In this document: positions 12,659 through 26,335 of the stretch, piece after piece
Numbering within the stretch: the stretch's first letter is position 1
Layout: the number at the start of each line of letters is the position of its first letter
Source: Vespa crabro
Lineage: Eukaryota > Arthropoda > Insecta > Hymenoptera > Vespidae
Assembly (NCBI RefSeq): GCF_910589235.1
Contig: NC_060961.1
Coordinates: 602,501 to 666,500, forward strand
Direction: 5' to 3'
DNA: 64,000 nucleotides
Made by a program: the position numbers and the translations under genes
The notes under the pieces: generated by a model
What the model was told of the DNA's origin: nothing
Databases searched by the model: none
The model's input: the letters and a program-made list of their open reading frames with translations, nothing else

Positions 12659-15259
12659 CAACGTGGTTACTCGCGCACGGTACTCTTCTTGGACATTTAT
12701 CCGCGCTTCTATTTCCGTGTGACATTTGCAAAGTCTTCGTTTTTCCGCGGTGCCGAAAATGTGGCGGAATTAATTGGCCTACATTCTGAAAATAGACGAA
12801 CGTATGCGTATTCGTGAACGTGCGTATACGCTCTCTTACGCGTTACCCTTTCACTATCTATCTTTCTATTTTTTTAAAAAGAAGAAAAAAAAAAGAAAAT
12901 AAAAAAATGAAGTAAGATAACCCGTACGTTCTTTGTGATGCATCATTTCGACGAATGATCACGCGAGAAGAGCCGTGGGAAAGCCCGTAAATACTATATC
13001 CAGACACTGGATATCTTTTCTCTCTTTTTCTTGTACTTTTCATCGAAGGGTTGCTCCGATTCGATATGAAGAAGAGAGCCCCACGGCTAAGGGAAACGTG
13101 ATCACGTCTCTGACTTCTCCTTACCCTCTTAGAGTCGAACGTGCCTCGTCGTTCCCGGTTTTCAGCACCCTTTTTCGATAGAAATGTTCGTAACGTTCAT
13201 GGAATATCTATGATTCGATGTGCAAATGGTTTACCAACGGGCATTTATCAAATGCATGACATTACAAGTAATGCGACTATTACCAAAGTTTTAAATTAAT
13301 ATTTGATATGAAACGAAGGAAAGAAAAGAAACAAAAGGAATAATTCATCGGGATGAAAGATCACGTTTATTTGAAATTTCAATTGATACCGGATTTTAGA
13401 AATGAATGAAAATATCGAAGGAATCTTTAGTAATATCCTGAACGTATTCCTTGCACTTGGAAATCTCATACCGTCCACGTTACGGACGTTCAATTAATAT
13501 TAGCATAGTTGCATATGTATATGCGGCTAGATCCATCCCCACAGAGATGCAGATACACATTGGTGTTCGTGACGTCGGTGACGGTGAGAGCGTTTGACTA
13601 TCGATTGAATATATCTCTTCGATATTGCGTGAATACGAATTAGATATCCATTAAATGACCGTATTCGATATTACGTTGTCGCGTTTGAACGCTCCCATAG
13701 GATGAAGAGAGGAAGAGAGAGAGAGAGAGAGAGAGTGCGTGTGCGTGTGCGTGCATGCGTGACAAAGATCGCAGTCGATGTAAATATTCAGTTAGTATCC
13801 TAATATATTTCTAATGGAAAATTTAATGAAAACGTTAAATACATAGTAGGTCAACATATACACTATACTATACCATCCAACGCAATAACTTTTCATTCGA
13901 TAACTTCGATGTGAAATGTTTAATATCAATATTAAAAAACATATATTGAGATTTCAACGTCAATGCATTACATTGCACAGTCGAGATTCCCGACGAATCA
14001 ATTTCAAAGAATTCCGTCGGCTAGAAATATTGAAAAAAAAGGAAGAAAAAAAGAAAAAAAAAATAAAATGCATGGCATGGCATAAATGGATGGCATCAAT
14101 CTTATTACTTTTTTCGTATATCTACGCGCACAGATTACACGGTATATATGTATTACGATTTCACGTGTCTCAGTGTACGCTAACGAGAACTTAATTACCA
14201 GCGTATCGACGGTTCTAGCGTTCGTCCGGGCTCGAGGAAAAATTCAAAGAAGGCCTTTCGAGCTCTTACACATCCATCGGATATCTTCGTACGTATATCG
14301 AAGTTTCTCATGACTGTTTGGGAGGCGTGCATGAGTGACGCGTTGCCAAGAGCGCGACGTAACGTATGTACGAGCAAGTATTATGGATCTGTTCCAAAAC
14401 AAGCTTCATTTGCGTCGTTGCTGCGTATACATCGTCGTTCATGCGTGTGCGTGCGCGTACTCGTCCACAGATAGGGAGAGAAAGAAAGAGAGAGAGAGAA
14501 AGAGAGAAAGGGAAGAGTTCGTGTCACTTTGAGGGTAGTCCTCTAGAATCTAGAGTGTAGTAGGCCATCGTAGGAATCGAGTGTGAGAGATAGAGTCAGA
14601 AAAAGAGAGGGAGAACCATAGAGAAAGCGAGAGAGAGAGAGAGAGAGAGAGAGAAATAAGGGGAAGCAATAGCGTGCTCCACTCTCTTTCCCCACCGCAC
14701 CGATAATATAACTCGTGGATCCGAGCCAAATCCAACTCCGCGCGAATATTTCTGCAATGTTTGCATTGCCACTTGATACGTGAGCTTACGTGCACGCGTT
14801 ATACTCTCGATCCTCGAGAAGGTAACTACAAAGCGAGGAGCAATAATAATAGCACGTGCGTCTGTATCTTTTAGAAAAAGATATTTAATATTTAATATTA
14901 GATAAGAAGCCAATGTTATTCTCTCGTGGATGGTAGATACGTATGATCAAAAGATACAATGTTAGATATGTGGAACAATAATTTGAAAAAAAAAAAAAAA
15001 GAAAAGAACAGAAAATATGAGAAGATGAAAGAGTCGTGGATATGGGGTTGTCATTGCTTTTCATTCTACTTTCTCCTTCTCTTCTTCTTTTTCTTCTTTA
15101 TGGGAATCACGTTCCGAAAGCTCTTCTTTTCTTCTTTTACGAAAAGCCATCTAAGAATTTACTTTCTAGCTTTTTCGATCGTTTTAAGAAGCTCTCGAGG
15201 AAAAAGAGTCTTATGGTGAAGAAAGAGACGAGGAGAGAGACAGTGAGAGACAGAGACAA

Positions 15260-15301
<42 letters not shown>

Positions 15302-16733
15302 AAAGAAATACGAGCCACTTCGATACCCTTCGGGCTTTCACGAGTTTGGAATAATTTTATTGGTCAGATTGAAGGGTTTTTTTGTCCGATTGACAATAGT
15401 ACCAAATAGTACTCTCGTTGATGAATGATCAAATGCTTCAATTCGGTCAAATATTAACGTGGATACTTTGCTTGTAGGATCTTATCGCGATTATGGTTCA
15501 TGCTCGATTTCGCGGATAAACCGATCTAGCTTTTATCATGGTTCGATCGATGCAAAAACGTAATTCCAGAGAGAGAGAAAGAGTGTATATATATATATGT
15601 ACATGTATGTTTGTACGTATGTATATCTTAACTCTTGGTGAAATAGCGTTATTCCAGTGAGGGTTGTGAAAAATAGGACGGAATCTCGTAAAAGTAAACG
15701 ACGAAGGATAACGAAGCGAGAAGGATCAAAATTTATGCTTCGATGACAACAACGAGAGGATGGAAAAGGTAGGAGAAGAAGGAGGAAAGAAGTTAGCCCA
15801 ACGAAACGTAAAATTGCTGGGTTACCCCAGCGAATGTTATTTCTTGGTACGAGTCTTCTGTCCATAACATTCGTTCACGTTCACAAAGTTGCTTAGTTTC
15901 TTTACAATTTTCAACATTTTCAAGTTTCCATTTGTTTTCGATAAACTTGTTTTATTTCCTGTTACAGTACGGAAAATGTTTCGGAAGGTTAGAAATTTTT
16001 GAACAAGTCGGAATGAGAAAGTATATTTTTTTTTTGGTCTCGACTCATAGTCGGACGAAAGAAAATAGAAAAATTGTACGATCCGAAAGATCTGAGACTG
16101 ATTTCGTAGTCACAGATTGCTATCTCTTTTTTCTTCCCCCAAACGACAGGGTGGTCTTTTGGCAAAGGTTACACCTATCTCGAATAAATTGTCAACGTTT
16201 AATTGCTTACTAGGATATACATACATAGCACATCAGAGAGAAATAAAACTGTTACAAAGAGGACACAAGAAGACTCGAATGTCGACAAGAAGACGAGAGA
16301 GAATCCGTAAAGTAAATCCCAGTGATAAATCGGAGGATGAGATCTTCGGTTCCTCTCTCGCGGCGAAGCGACTCACGCATTAGCATAATGCGTCTCGCCG
16401 TCTTCTCGTTTACAAAACGAGCTCGATAACAATCGAGTCGGCGTTTATTAAAAGCGAACGTACAAGCATACCCGCGTATACGAAAGAGACAGGGGGAAAT
16501 GGAAAATGGCGTAGTCGAGAGACACGGATGCGAACGGACGGAGTGCTCGACGATAGCGACTATTAAAATAACTCGGAATTAATTAGCGTTAATGAATACC
16601 TGGCTATTGGCAAGCGTGAAACATAATTCAACGGAGCCAAAGACAAGTGTCGTGGAGTTGCAACGTCGATGCCATTTGCTTCGAGTGTCCTTCTATCGGT
16701 TCGCTGGACAATAAGAAAGAAAGAAAAAAGAGA

Positions 16734-16778
<45 letters not shown>

Positions 16779-17614
16779 AAGAATTCATCCGTTAGCTCCT
16801 TTTATAATACAACTATACAATGAACTTGGCATTATATTTAATTTTATACAAAAAGAAAAATCGGAGCTTATCGCAAAGATGATGCATTCTATTGTAGAAG
16901 AAATTCTTTTGCGTTCGAATACGGGGACGTTCTTCTTTTCACTTTACAAATACTCCTCGAGTTTGTACTATGTAGTTGCAGCTAAAGCAAGAGGAAGAAG
17001 AGTTGGAAACGGTCGTAGAAGCGTGAGTTTCTTTGAGGCGTTTCGCAGTTGCTACCATCGCTCCGGATGGTCTACTGGATCCATGTCTCCGTGTCTACGA
17101 GGGAAGTAGAGAGAGAGAGAGAGAGAGAAAGGAAGCAAAAGAAACGAAAAGAGAGTCTGGAGGGTGGAGACTCGCTAGTAAAAGGGCATCGAAAGCGATT
17201 CTCTCGTTATACGCGACACGCTATAATTCACGATTGCGCTTTACCATGCGTGTACGTACGCTTAGGTGGCTGTTGGGTTAAGGCCTACTCGAAGAAACTC
17301 GGAAGCAATCTGAGCAAAGGATAGGCTCTCTCTAGCCGTGCAAACGATATCTCGACGAAACGCGTCGTCGGTAACGGCTGCCAAGGAATTTACCGAAGCG
17401 TGGATCGCTACCGCGTGGTGCCTGATTATTTTAATTAATGCTTTGCCGTTACGTCCCATTTGGTGAGGGTTATTCGAAAACATTCTAACTTTCAACCAAA
17501 ATCTTTTATGATACTCGACGAACATCAAAACTATCGAAATTGTTAAATTCCTGCTTTACGAGGAGAATACAACTAGCGAAGGTGAATCCATTACGTGGAT
17601 CGACGCTATAAAAG

Positions 17615-17656
<42 letters not shown>

Positions 17657-20600
17657 AGAAAAAAGAAAAGAAGAAAAAAGAAGATAAAGACCAGGCAATG
17701 ACATTTTTCTCGATTTAATTGGGACGTTGAGAAATACGTTCGAACGAGCCGTGAAAAGTCGTCCACGAGTGCCGTTCCTTTTTTCTGTCATCCCCCCGTC
17801 CCCACCATCAGCCCACCAAGCTTCATCGAAGGAGGAGTTCAGAGGAAAGAGAAGAGCAATAAGAGAGATCAGGGAGGGATAGATGGGAGGAACGGGGATG
17901 GGAAAATTTGAGCCACCCTAAAGTGCCATATATTGCCACGGTACATTAGTATGACACATCGTCGTTGGAGTCCTCCGCGTCGGCGAGTCCTCAGCAACGG
18001 CGACGGAACGCGAATTTAAGCACGCCACGGAAACCGTCGCCAACATGCATACTTTCATAGCGGACAAGAATCCGTTAATATCTCTGGAAAACGTTATTTC
18101 GTCGTTCGTACGAGTCGACAATGTTTTAGCTTTTCGTTCGTGTTTAAGAGTATTTACTGTTGGCGAATGGAGGTAGAAAATCGAAGGTTTGGATGAAAAA
18201 AAGAAAAGGAAAAAGAAAAGAAAACAAGGAAAAAAGAAAAAAAGAAAAAGAAAAAAGAGAAATGAGTTCGTTCGGACGAAAGTGGAGAAGTTTTTCCTGG
18301 CGTCGATCGTCCGCGTTCCTTTTAACCCAAGCGTTGAAAAGTGCTCGCACGACGATGGACCTCAAGGAAAGCTTTCTGAAAAGAAACCATCGTGAGAAAT
18401 GGAACGTTCGGTCAATGAATACGTTCCCTGTTATTTCTATATATCCTATGTACGTAGTTTTAATTTCGTACCCGTCGTTGACCGATATTCTCTTATTAGA
18501 AATGTATTTATTTAGATCTTTGTTAAGACCGAGGAATTAAAAAATAATTCCGTGATTGGTCGATCGATCTTACGTACAGGTAATCAAGTATATAAGTAAA
18601 TGAGCCCTTCGAAAGCCCTTTGTTATTGCGTCGGACCGTGACTCGTTTGGTCGGGAAAATTAATTAACATGGATTTAGAGCTCGAAAAAAAGGCGATTCG
18701 AAGGCCGCGAATATCATGTAAGGTTCAGACCGACGAGCTAAAGGGTTCCCCCCCTTCGGTTATTTAAGATCTTAATCGGGTTATTGGGATAAATCATAAA
18801 AGAAATTTTTTCATGTAAAACATTATAATTCTACGATGTTAGAACGAAATCGACGCTTTCGAAAGTTGGCCGTTCATACGTGGAACCATTGAAGAGTACA
18901 GGGTCGAGTCGAATATGCATTTCTCTCTAATGAGATGGAATCAAAGCTTCGTTGTCTCTTGCACGAGAAGAAGTAACGGCCGTGTCTTCGGTCTACGGGA
19001 GACTTTGAGCAAATCTACCGAACCGTCTTTGAAGATGGAAATGCAATTAAGAGACGTCTTAATTTACTTTTGCGCTCTGCGTATATCCGTTCGGCAGTTT
19101 CAACGAGAAATAAATCGAAACTCCTATCCTTCGCCGAGGCAACGTTAACTTCGTTTCGTTCGATTTGTCACTCCCTTATCGAACAAAGGAACCTCTGTTC
19201 GAATACGTGCAACCCTCTCGTCTCGTAGCTCACAAGAATTATTTTTAAATTTCGCAAAATCGTATATCTAAAGCGATCGATGTAAAAGCGTATATGTATA
19301 TCGTCCAAAATGAAAATCTTTAAAAACTCGTTATCTCGATTGAACTTGCCATTTAAACGACACTTTTTATTCAACTCGTTGGATATTATCGATAAAGATA
19401 ATGGTACGACAAGAAAACGCAATCGATAAATAAAATTCGAGCACGGTCCATCAGTATCCTTATTTATAGGGATCCTTCCGTTTTCAAATATATCTTTTTA
19501 TACATTTCTACATCGTCGTCGGTAACTCGAACGGTTATTTTTGTCGCGCTTACCTAATATTACGAGATGTGTTACGAGTTAATCCGTCGATTTATCGAGC
19601 CGATTAAAGTGCCTCGGCAACTTGACTCGAGGTAAATGGCACGAATACGTACACACGTATCTATAGTCTACCTATGTACGCGTATATACGTTTACGCTAT
19701 GTCAAAATAATCGAAGACTCGAAGAACGAAGTAGCGTCTTAAGTGAACTTCAGATGGGAACCATTTTCCCTTTACGATAAGCCAGACCCAGATTTTCCTA
19801 GGAGTTAGGAGTACCCTCGATCGAATGGCAAAGGAAAAAAAAGTAAAAGTAAACAAAAACATAAATTCGTCGTGCAATAATGGCGTATAGCGGATCTACA
19901 ATCCTTTCAATTTTTTCCACGCCCCCTTATCGCTCATGTTACCTACATACTTGTATTATCCTTTAGGGAAACGATTGATCGAGCGACGTTTAATGAGAAC
20001 GTCGAGTAAAATTTACACGTTGCTTTTTCGTCGAATCATTTGTCTCACTTAGAGAATTAAAGCTTCGGAGGTGGTTCCCTTCATTGAGACACTATGAGAG
20101 TACTAATAGAAAGTGACACGTAACAAATGGTATCGATTAATGTTTTGACATAGAATTTACTAAAGAAACATGAATGGAGATACGATTCTATCATTGATAG
20201 ATCGTAATATCCTTTGTTTTATTTTCGTTTGTTTCATTCCTATTTGAAAATGAATAAAATCATTAGCATCAAATCTATCGAAATTATATCGATATATGCT
20301 AATTCATGCAAAATTCGTAATTATCGATCGGCGGTCGTTTATGACCTTAAGCGACATAGGAATTACAAGTGAAGATATCGAACGTCAAACTAAATATTCG
20401 TCTAATTCTTCAAATATAATATCGGTTCATTCATCCCACTCCATTCCGATTGAATTATTGCATCATATGGAATGGCAGCTCGCGGTAGACCGTTAATACA
20501 TAATTTTCAAACGGCTCTGTCAAAAACTATTCGACATCGTCGTTACCGAATTATAATAACAGTAGTTGGCAAGGAACCATCGTGCGTGGTCTTGGTGATA

Positions 20601-22195
20601 TGTCATCGAAAGAAATATGACAAGTGAAATTATGTATCGCCGTGAGATTTATAAATAAAAGCCTTGGCTATCCTCATCTCCTTCTCGTATCAAAGTTCTT
20701 TGCCAAAAGGGAGGATCGTTCTACGTCAAATTAATTATCTCTAGGATATTTATTTGAAATCAAACATTTTCCTCAATTTTTTCTTTCCTTTTTTGTTTTT
20801 TTTTTCTTTCTTTAATAACTCTCCCCGATGTATTTTGCCTTCATTGTTAGCTGTTATTCAAATGGTAAAGTTGAAAAAAAGAATGATTTTATATTCTCAT
20901 CTCTGGCCAAGTACAAATATATATATTTATTCGTTAATGTTAACACCTGGCGAATCTATGTAATATCGTCGTCACGTATGAACGTGGAAAAGATGAAGGA
21001 TATAGTGGATGGAAGTAGTGGGTCAGTCACTTTTACCTTATCCTTCCATGACAGAATGATCGATCAATGTTCAACGTTACGAACGTGCCACGACTAATCG
21101 TAAGTGCACGAGTCGATCTTCTCTCTCTCTCTCTCCTTCTTTCTCTCTTTCTCTCTGGAAACACTTTTACGCGTGTCGGCTGGTCGACGGCGCGTGTTAA
21201 CGACCAACACCTTTAGACACCACCTCCGGGTGGCACCTAACTCTTCAAAATTTCCCTGGCAAAGCCAATAGAGGATGATGGACGTACCGTCTAGTTCGTT
21301 GAAAAGCTTTTCGTGTCACCTTCGAAAGCGAGTATCGTTCGTAGATACAAAATATAAAGTATCGTTGAATTATACTAAAAGGATGATTTTTTTCCTTCCT
21401 TTTTTTTCTTTTTTTTTTCTTTTTTCTTCCTTTTTTTCACGTAAAAAAGGAAATGAAAGAAAAAACGAGAACGAAGAGTATGGCACGCATTGACATTGAA
21501 TAAGTTTCATCATATTTCGAAAGTTAAACGAATCCTTTAAAAGAAGGATAAGTGCATCAAGATCTTTAAATGAATGGAGTACGTCCTTTGAATTCGATTT
21601 GAAGATATTCACGATCGTATAATAGATGAAATTACGGAAAAATAGACGTCGTTAACGTCGAAGCTCGTAATCAATGGATCGTCGTCGGTCGTTTAAAGGA
21701 AAAAAAAATTTTTCTCCCTACTTTTTATCAACGTACATATATATGTACATTCATTTTCTTTCTCGTGTACGAAACTATGTACATTTATTTACTTTCTCGA
21801 GTAAGGAAGAAGAAGAAGAAGAAGAAAAAAAAGGAAACAATTAATATCCCGAAACATTATCTTGCTCTTTTTTTTTCTCCAGCCTACGTTTGTCCATGAA
21901 AAACGGGAAAATAAAAACAGGAAAAAGTAATGTCAAGAAGACTCCCTCCCTCCCACCCTGTCTCCTCATCTTCACGACTTTCTCCTCATTCCGACTTGTT
22001 CGACTTTTTCCATCCTTCTTTGTTCTTCAGTCCGGAGAGAAACGAATTTGCATAGGCAACGTTCTGGTACTTTAAGGGCTTTGAAGCCGTTATTCTTGGC
22101 ACCGTAATACTGCCTGAACAAGCACGATTTGTTTTCGACGGTACTTTCTGTTTTAAACCCGGACCCCATCATTGTACGGCCAATGTTTCCCTTCC

Positions 22196-22237
<42 letters not shown>

Positions 22238-23509
22238 GCTCACTATCTTTCTTTTCCCTCTCATTTCTTTCGTAGAAACGATACACTTTTATTTTTATCG
22301 TTCGTTCTAGCTTTTTATTGCGCGCCCGTAGCACGACGAAATGTATACACGTACATACGTATGGGATATACACGTATGGGATATATGCTATATAGATGTT
22401 CTCGGCCTCGTTTCACGCAGTTGTGTGTTTTATGTCGTAGGTACGTAGGAACGAACGAAAATGGTATTTCCCGTTGAGAGTTATTCCTCTCTTTTATCTT
22501 TTCTTTCTTTTTGTATTTTTTCTTGCTCTTTTTTTTTGTTTCCCTCTTTTTTTTGTTTTGTTTAGTTGTTATTGCAACAATTCTCTATTCCTGTCGTTCA
22601 TTCGTCGAATAAATATTGATAAAGAGAAACGGCGCGTCGTGAATGTTTAGCTGAATAAATTTTGGCAAATTTCCCAGTGTGTCTTAACGTCGTGCCTAGG
22701 GACTTTAATCGACCGATTAATTTTAATATACCGGCTATATAGAGAAGCGAAGAAGCGTAAACAATGCGTTTCATAATACCATCGTCGTTGAAACACGAGG
22801 AGTTACGTACATTACTTCATTATCTCTGATAGAAGCGCCAACAGCAGCTATATGCGCTATCAAGCCATGCGTTGTTCATTAGTGGTCAATAGGAAATTCG
22901 CTCGAATTTGCAATTGAACGTGTGTATTCGGCCAATTTGATTGAATTCTCGTAGGTATACGTGATGTTCCAGGTCACGTAGAATCCTATCACTGGTTCTT
23001 GTTTACTATATGTACACGCGAGTGCCCATGTATAGATATTTCTGTCCGTATGTGTGGTCGCGACGGAAGCGACAATTTTCCAATACAACGAGTTGACGTT
23101 TCTGCCTTCTCTGCTTTCTTTTTCCTTTCTCTCTTTCTCCATCCGTTTCTCCCTCCCCCCCCCCCTCTCTCTTTCTCTCTCTTTTATCTCTCTTTTTCTC
23201 ATCCTACCTTTTCATTGATTACCCCTTCAAACAGTCGTACGCTCACAATTTCTGATGCTTTTCTCGATATGAAAACTTTCTTTCTCGTTAGAGCGTGAAA
23301 ATGCAGTGTTTGAACTTTTCAAGAGGGAAATTTCTTGACTTAATGAAACGTTACGTCGATCCTTTTGTACATAATTAACATAATGATTATGTTCTCTCGA
23401 TATCTCAATGTGTTCTCACCTTAATTTCAGATGGTTTAGTTTAATAAAAAGAAAGAGAGAAAGAGTTTTAATAACTGATATCGTTGTGCATTATTTTCTT
23501 TTGTTACAG
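9134..23509 (+). other. Nautilus intron (14.4 kb)
   Basis: The intron shows no open frame with coding character on either strand; the long frames here are stretched low-complexity tracts. Complex, GC-richer islands stand out at about 10400-10510, 11100-11275, 12110-12215, 16555-16665 and 17900-18060 and are candidate cis-regulatory elements. Simple repeats include (GA)n at 11058-11090, 12606-12656, 14629-14654 and 15262-15298, (TA)n(GA)n at 16735-16782, A40 at 17615-17654 and (CT)n at 22197-22235. Confidence 0.65.
17615..17654. repeat. A40 homopolymer
   Basis: A 40-nt adenine run with an A-rich tail containing G and C interruptions to about 17690. No transcript-like sequence precedes it, so a retroposed tail is not supported. 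Confidence 0.9.
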
Positions 23510-23640
23510 GATTCGAGCAAGTCGAAACGTCCTCCGGTCAAGGTAACGGCAGCAGTTTGGATTGTCTGAGTATGATTGTTCAAAGTATCAATGGACCGGC
23601 ACAAGCTCCGATGGAGAGTCATTACTCGTCGCATCATTAA
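23510..23640 (+). CDS. nau: Nautilus/MyoD terminal exon: helix III C-terminus
   Basis: The exon follows acceptor TTTTGTTACAG at 23509. Completing the split glycine it reads GFEQVETSSGQGNG, then SSLDCLSMIVQSINGPAQ, and ends ...MESHYSSHH with TAA at 23638-23640. SSLDCLS.IV.SI is the conserved C-terminal amphipathic helix III of MyoD proteins, which in vertebrates helps open silent muscle loci and is nearly identical in Drosophila Nautilus. With the three upstream exons the visible protein is about 217 residues. The intron before this exon is 14.4 kb. Confidence 0.95.
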
Positions 23641-24367
23641 GATTAAGACAGTATTAAGGGATGGCTATTTGGAGCTCGAGAAGCTCCATCGAAACAACGT
23701 TAAAAAGTATTCGTAGAGATATAACGATAAGAAAAGTCAAAGATCGAATTTTACTATTCGATTCTGATACCAAAGAACACGGATAAAAATGTATCAATCA
23801 GAATTATCCGATTAAAATTAAGTGTACAATTGTATGCTGTTGCCGACTCAAAAACAGTGGAGAAAAAGTTGGTAGGTATAAACGATTCACAACTTTCACG
23901 GAAGTAGCTAATTCGCGAGATTAGCGTTTTTTTCTGTTTTTTTTCTTTTTTTTCTTTTTCTTTCTTTTTTTTCTTTTTAACGAACTTCCGTGAGATGCGA
24001 GTAGTACGAGGTAGCTCGTTGAATTAACTCCATTCTACGATAAAAATGTGTACACAATTAGATTTGTATTTTCCGAGATTATGAGCTTCGTCTTTCTTCT
24101 TTTTTATTTTCTTTTTTTTCTAATTTTTTTTCTCCTTCATTTTTTTTCTTATTTTTTCTTTTTTTTTTTGAGAATACCTATACATTTTCTACGTAGTTTA
24201 GCGTAAGACGAGAAAAAGAACAAAAGATATAAAAAGATACAACGAGATCGTCGCGTGTTCGAGAGAACGTTGGAATCTTTTATTTTCTAGTCCCAGAGAA
24301 GGTATTTGTCTAAGTGCTACGAGTACGAAAAATATAATTAGAAAATTTTTCCGACACAATGAGAAAG

Positions 24368-24419
24368 AGTGAGTGAGTGAGTGAGTGAGTGAGTGAGCGA
24401 GCGAGCGAGCGAGCGAGCG

Positions 24420-24471
<52 letters not shown>
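24368..24471. repeat. Compound (GAGT)n-(GAGC)n-(GA)n satellite
   Basis: Three repeat phases follow each other without a break: about seven GAGT units, then about seven GAGC units, then about 24 GA units. The tract lies 730-830 bp after the nautilus stop and about 95 bp before an AATAAA, so it probably falls in the 3' UTR. Confidence 0.9.
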
Positions 24472-24474
<3 letters not shown>

Positions 24475-24565
24475 GTTAATATTTAATTAGATTTTTTCAC
24501 AAAGCATCTCGATTACAAATAACAAATTTAGCCGCACTTCATTATTATTATTATATTTTGTAATT

Positions 24566-24571
24566 AATAAA
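24566..24571 (+). terminator. Candidate nautilus poly(A) signal
   Basis: An AATAAA hexamer about 925 bp after the nautilus stop is followed by T/G-rich sequence (ACTTTTGTTGG), as expected of a cleavage site. Another AATAAA lies near 25079. Which one is used cannot be decided from sequence. Confidence 0.45.
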
Positions 24572-24947
24572 CGTTCGTACTTTTGTTGGTACCAAAGTCA
24601 TTATTTTTATAAACGTTCCAAACGTGAATAATGACCGACCTCGTCTACAAACGATGCGATGGAATGACCAGCGAGAATGGAAAAACAATTATCGCGAAAT
24701 TTTATCGTAAAAGCGTAATGGACGAGCGTCACCGGTTGAAAGCATATATCTTGATTTTCGATCGCCCCAATGTTACGCCATTTTGAATTAGTATCGTTTA
24801 TAGGGATTATTATTAGACGCGTTTATTTTGAACGTGATGGCACAGTTCGATTTTTCTTCTTTCAAAATTTTAAGGATTTACGCTTCCATTTACACAATTT
24901 ATATTTTATCGATTTTAAATTGATTTTTATTCGCCGTAAAAAACGAC

Positions 24948-24982
<35 letters not shown>

Positions 24983-26272
24983 CTGAAAGAATTTTATGTA
25001 CGAGAATATAATGGTATGTATGATTTATATATGTACACTTTTATTTTTCTCTTTCAAGATATTGTAAATACGTTGATTCAATAAATATATCGTTGTAAAA
25101 AGGAAAAGTCTCGAGTTCCCAATATTCCACGTTTTTCTCATAATCATCCCTTTTTTCGACGTAGTTTTACTATTAATTCCCTTCAACGAGTGCTTGTCGG
25201 ACGTCAAGGAAAGATCATTTATCAAAAGGATGGTAATTAATCAGTGGACTAAACTGCAATGAGACCATCGAACTCGACGAATTTGAACACTTTGATTTGG
25301 TTCACTTTTCAATGTTATTAATGACAATGCGTGAATAAGTTCCGCACGTGCGAAACAACGCGAGAGCGAGACCGAGAAACGCGAAAAGTAATTAATAACG
25401 TTTCTACTCGTGTTGCTTTTAGTATACCAATAAGAGAAATATATATATATATGTATGCGTTCTGAGTATTTATGCTGAAAGTGTGACTTCGTTGTTCATA
25501 TATTCGTAGGATATTAATTATTTTACGTAGCAAACTCTTGGCATATCGTTTCGAGTTACAAAGTGCTTTGAAAACCTCGGTTAAACTGATCACGGTCGGC
25601 AAAGCAATTTAGCGAGGAAATTCGCAGTTAGCTGTTGATCGTTCGTAGATTCAATTACAATCGAATCGAAACGAATTTAATACAATTTTCCAAATCTCAC
25701 AAACCTTCCCCTTTTTATACTTTCATACATTTTGTTGAATTAAAATGTACAATCTTTTTTTTTTTTTTTTTTTTTCAATAGCATCGCAAATTTTAACTAA
25801 AATTCAAAGGAATGCTCAAAGATCTGTTATAATTTTTGTACTAGTATATGACTCGAGTACTTTTTTAATACTTTATTTTTTTTAATACGTATAATAAAGA
25901 AGTTATTCGTAATAGATTCGCTTGGTAAGGCATTCTCAAGTAGAAAGGAAAACGAAGTCGACAGCTGGCGTACAATTATCACGTTCGAAGTGTCGCTTCC
26001 GGCTGGTCCGCCTTAACTTAACTAAAATTTCAAGTAGCTCGAGTAGCGTAAAATCCAGCCCCTTCTGAGTGGGACTCTTAGCTTCTGTAAAAAGTCATTT
26101 TAACGTATTTCGCTCCTTCTTGCATGTAATGTGCCGCGGCAAAATACGCTTACTGATTTATGTTAGCAATTTTAGACTCTTAACTTTCTCTACGGGAGCT
26201 TAATAGACGACTACGGTGTATTATGCCGCGAGAAGTAAAAGAAGACTCCTTTGTGAGTGATCTAAGACAAGA

Positions 26273-26273
<1 letters not shown>

Positions 26274-26332
<59 letters not shown>
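26274..26332. repeat. (GA)n microsatellite
   Basis: About 29 uninterrupted GA units in intergenic DNA. Confidence 0.95.

Positions 26333-26335
<3 letters not shown>

Noticed and set aside
17615..17654. Poly(A) run as the tail of a retroposed gene
   Set aside because: No transcript-like or repeat-like sequence precedes it, and no target-site duplication is visible.
22172..23298. Several 100-codon open frames before the last nautilus exon
   Set aside because: They are stretched by CT/GA tracts read as Ser-Leu or Arg-Glu runs and show no conserved domain.
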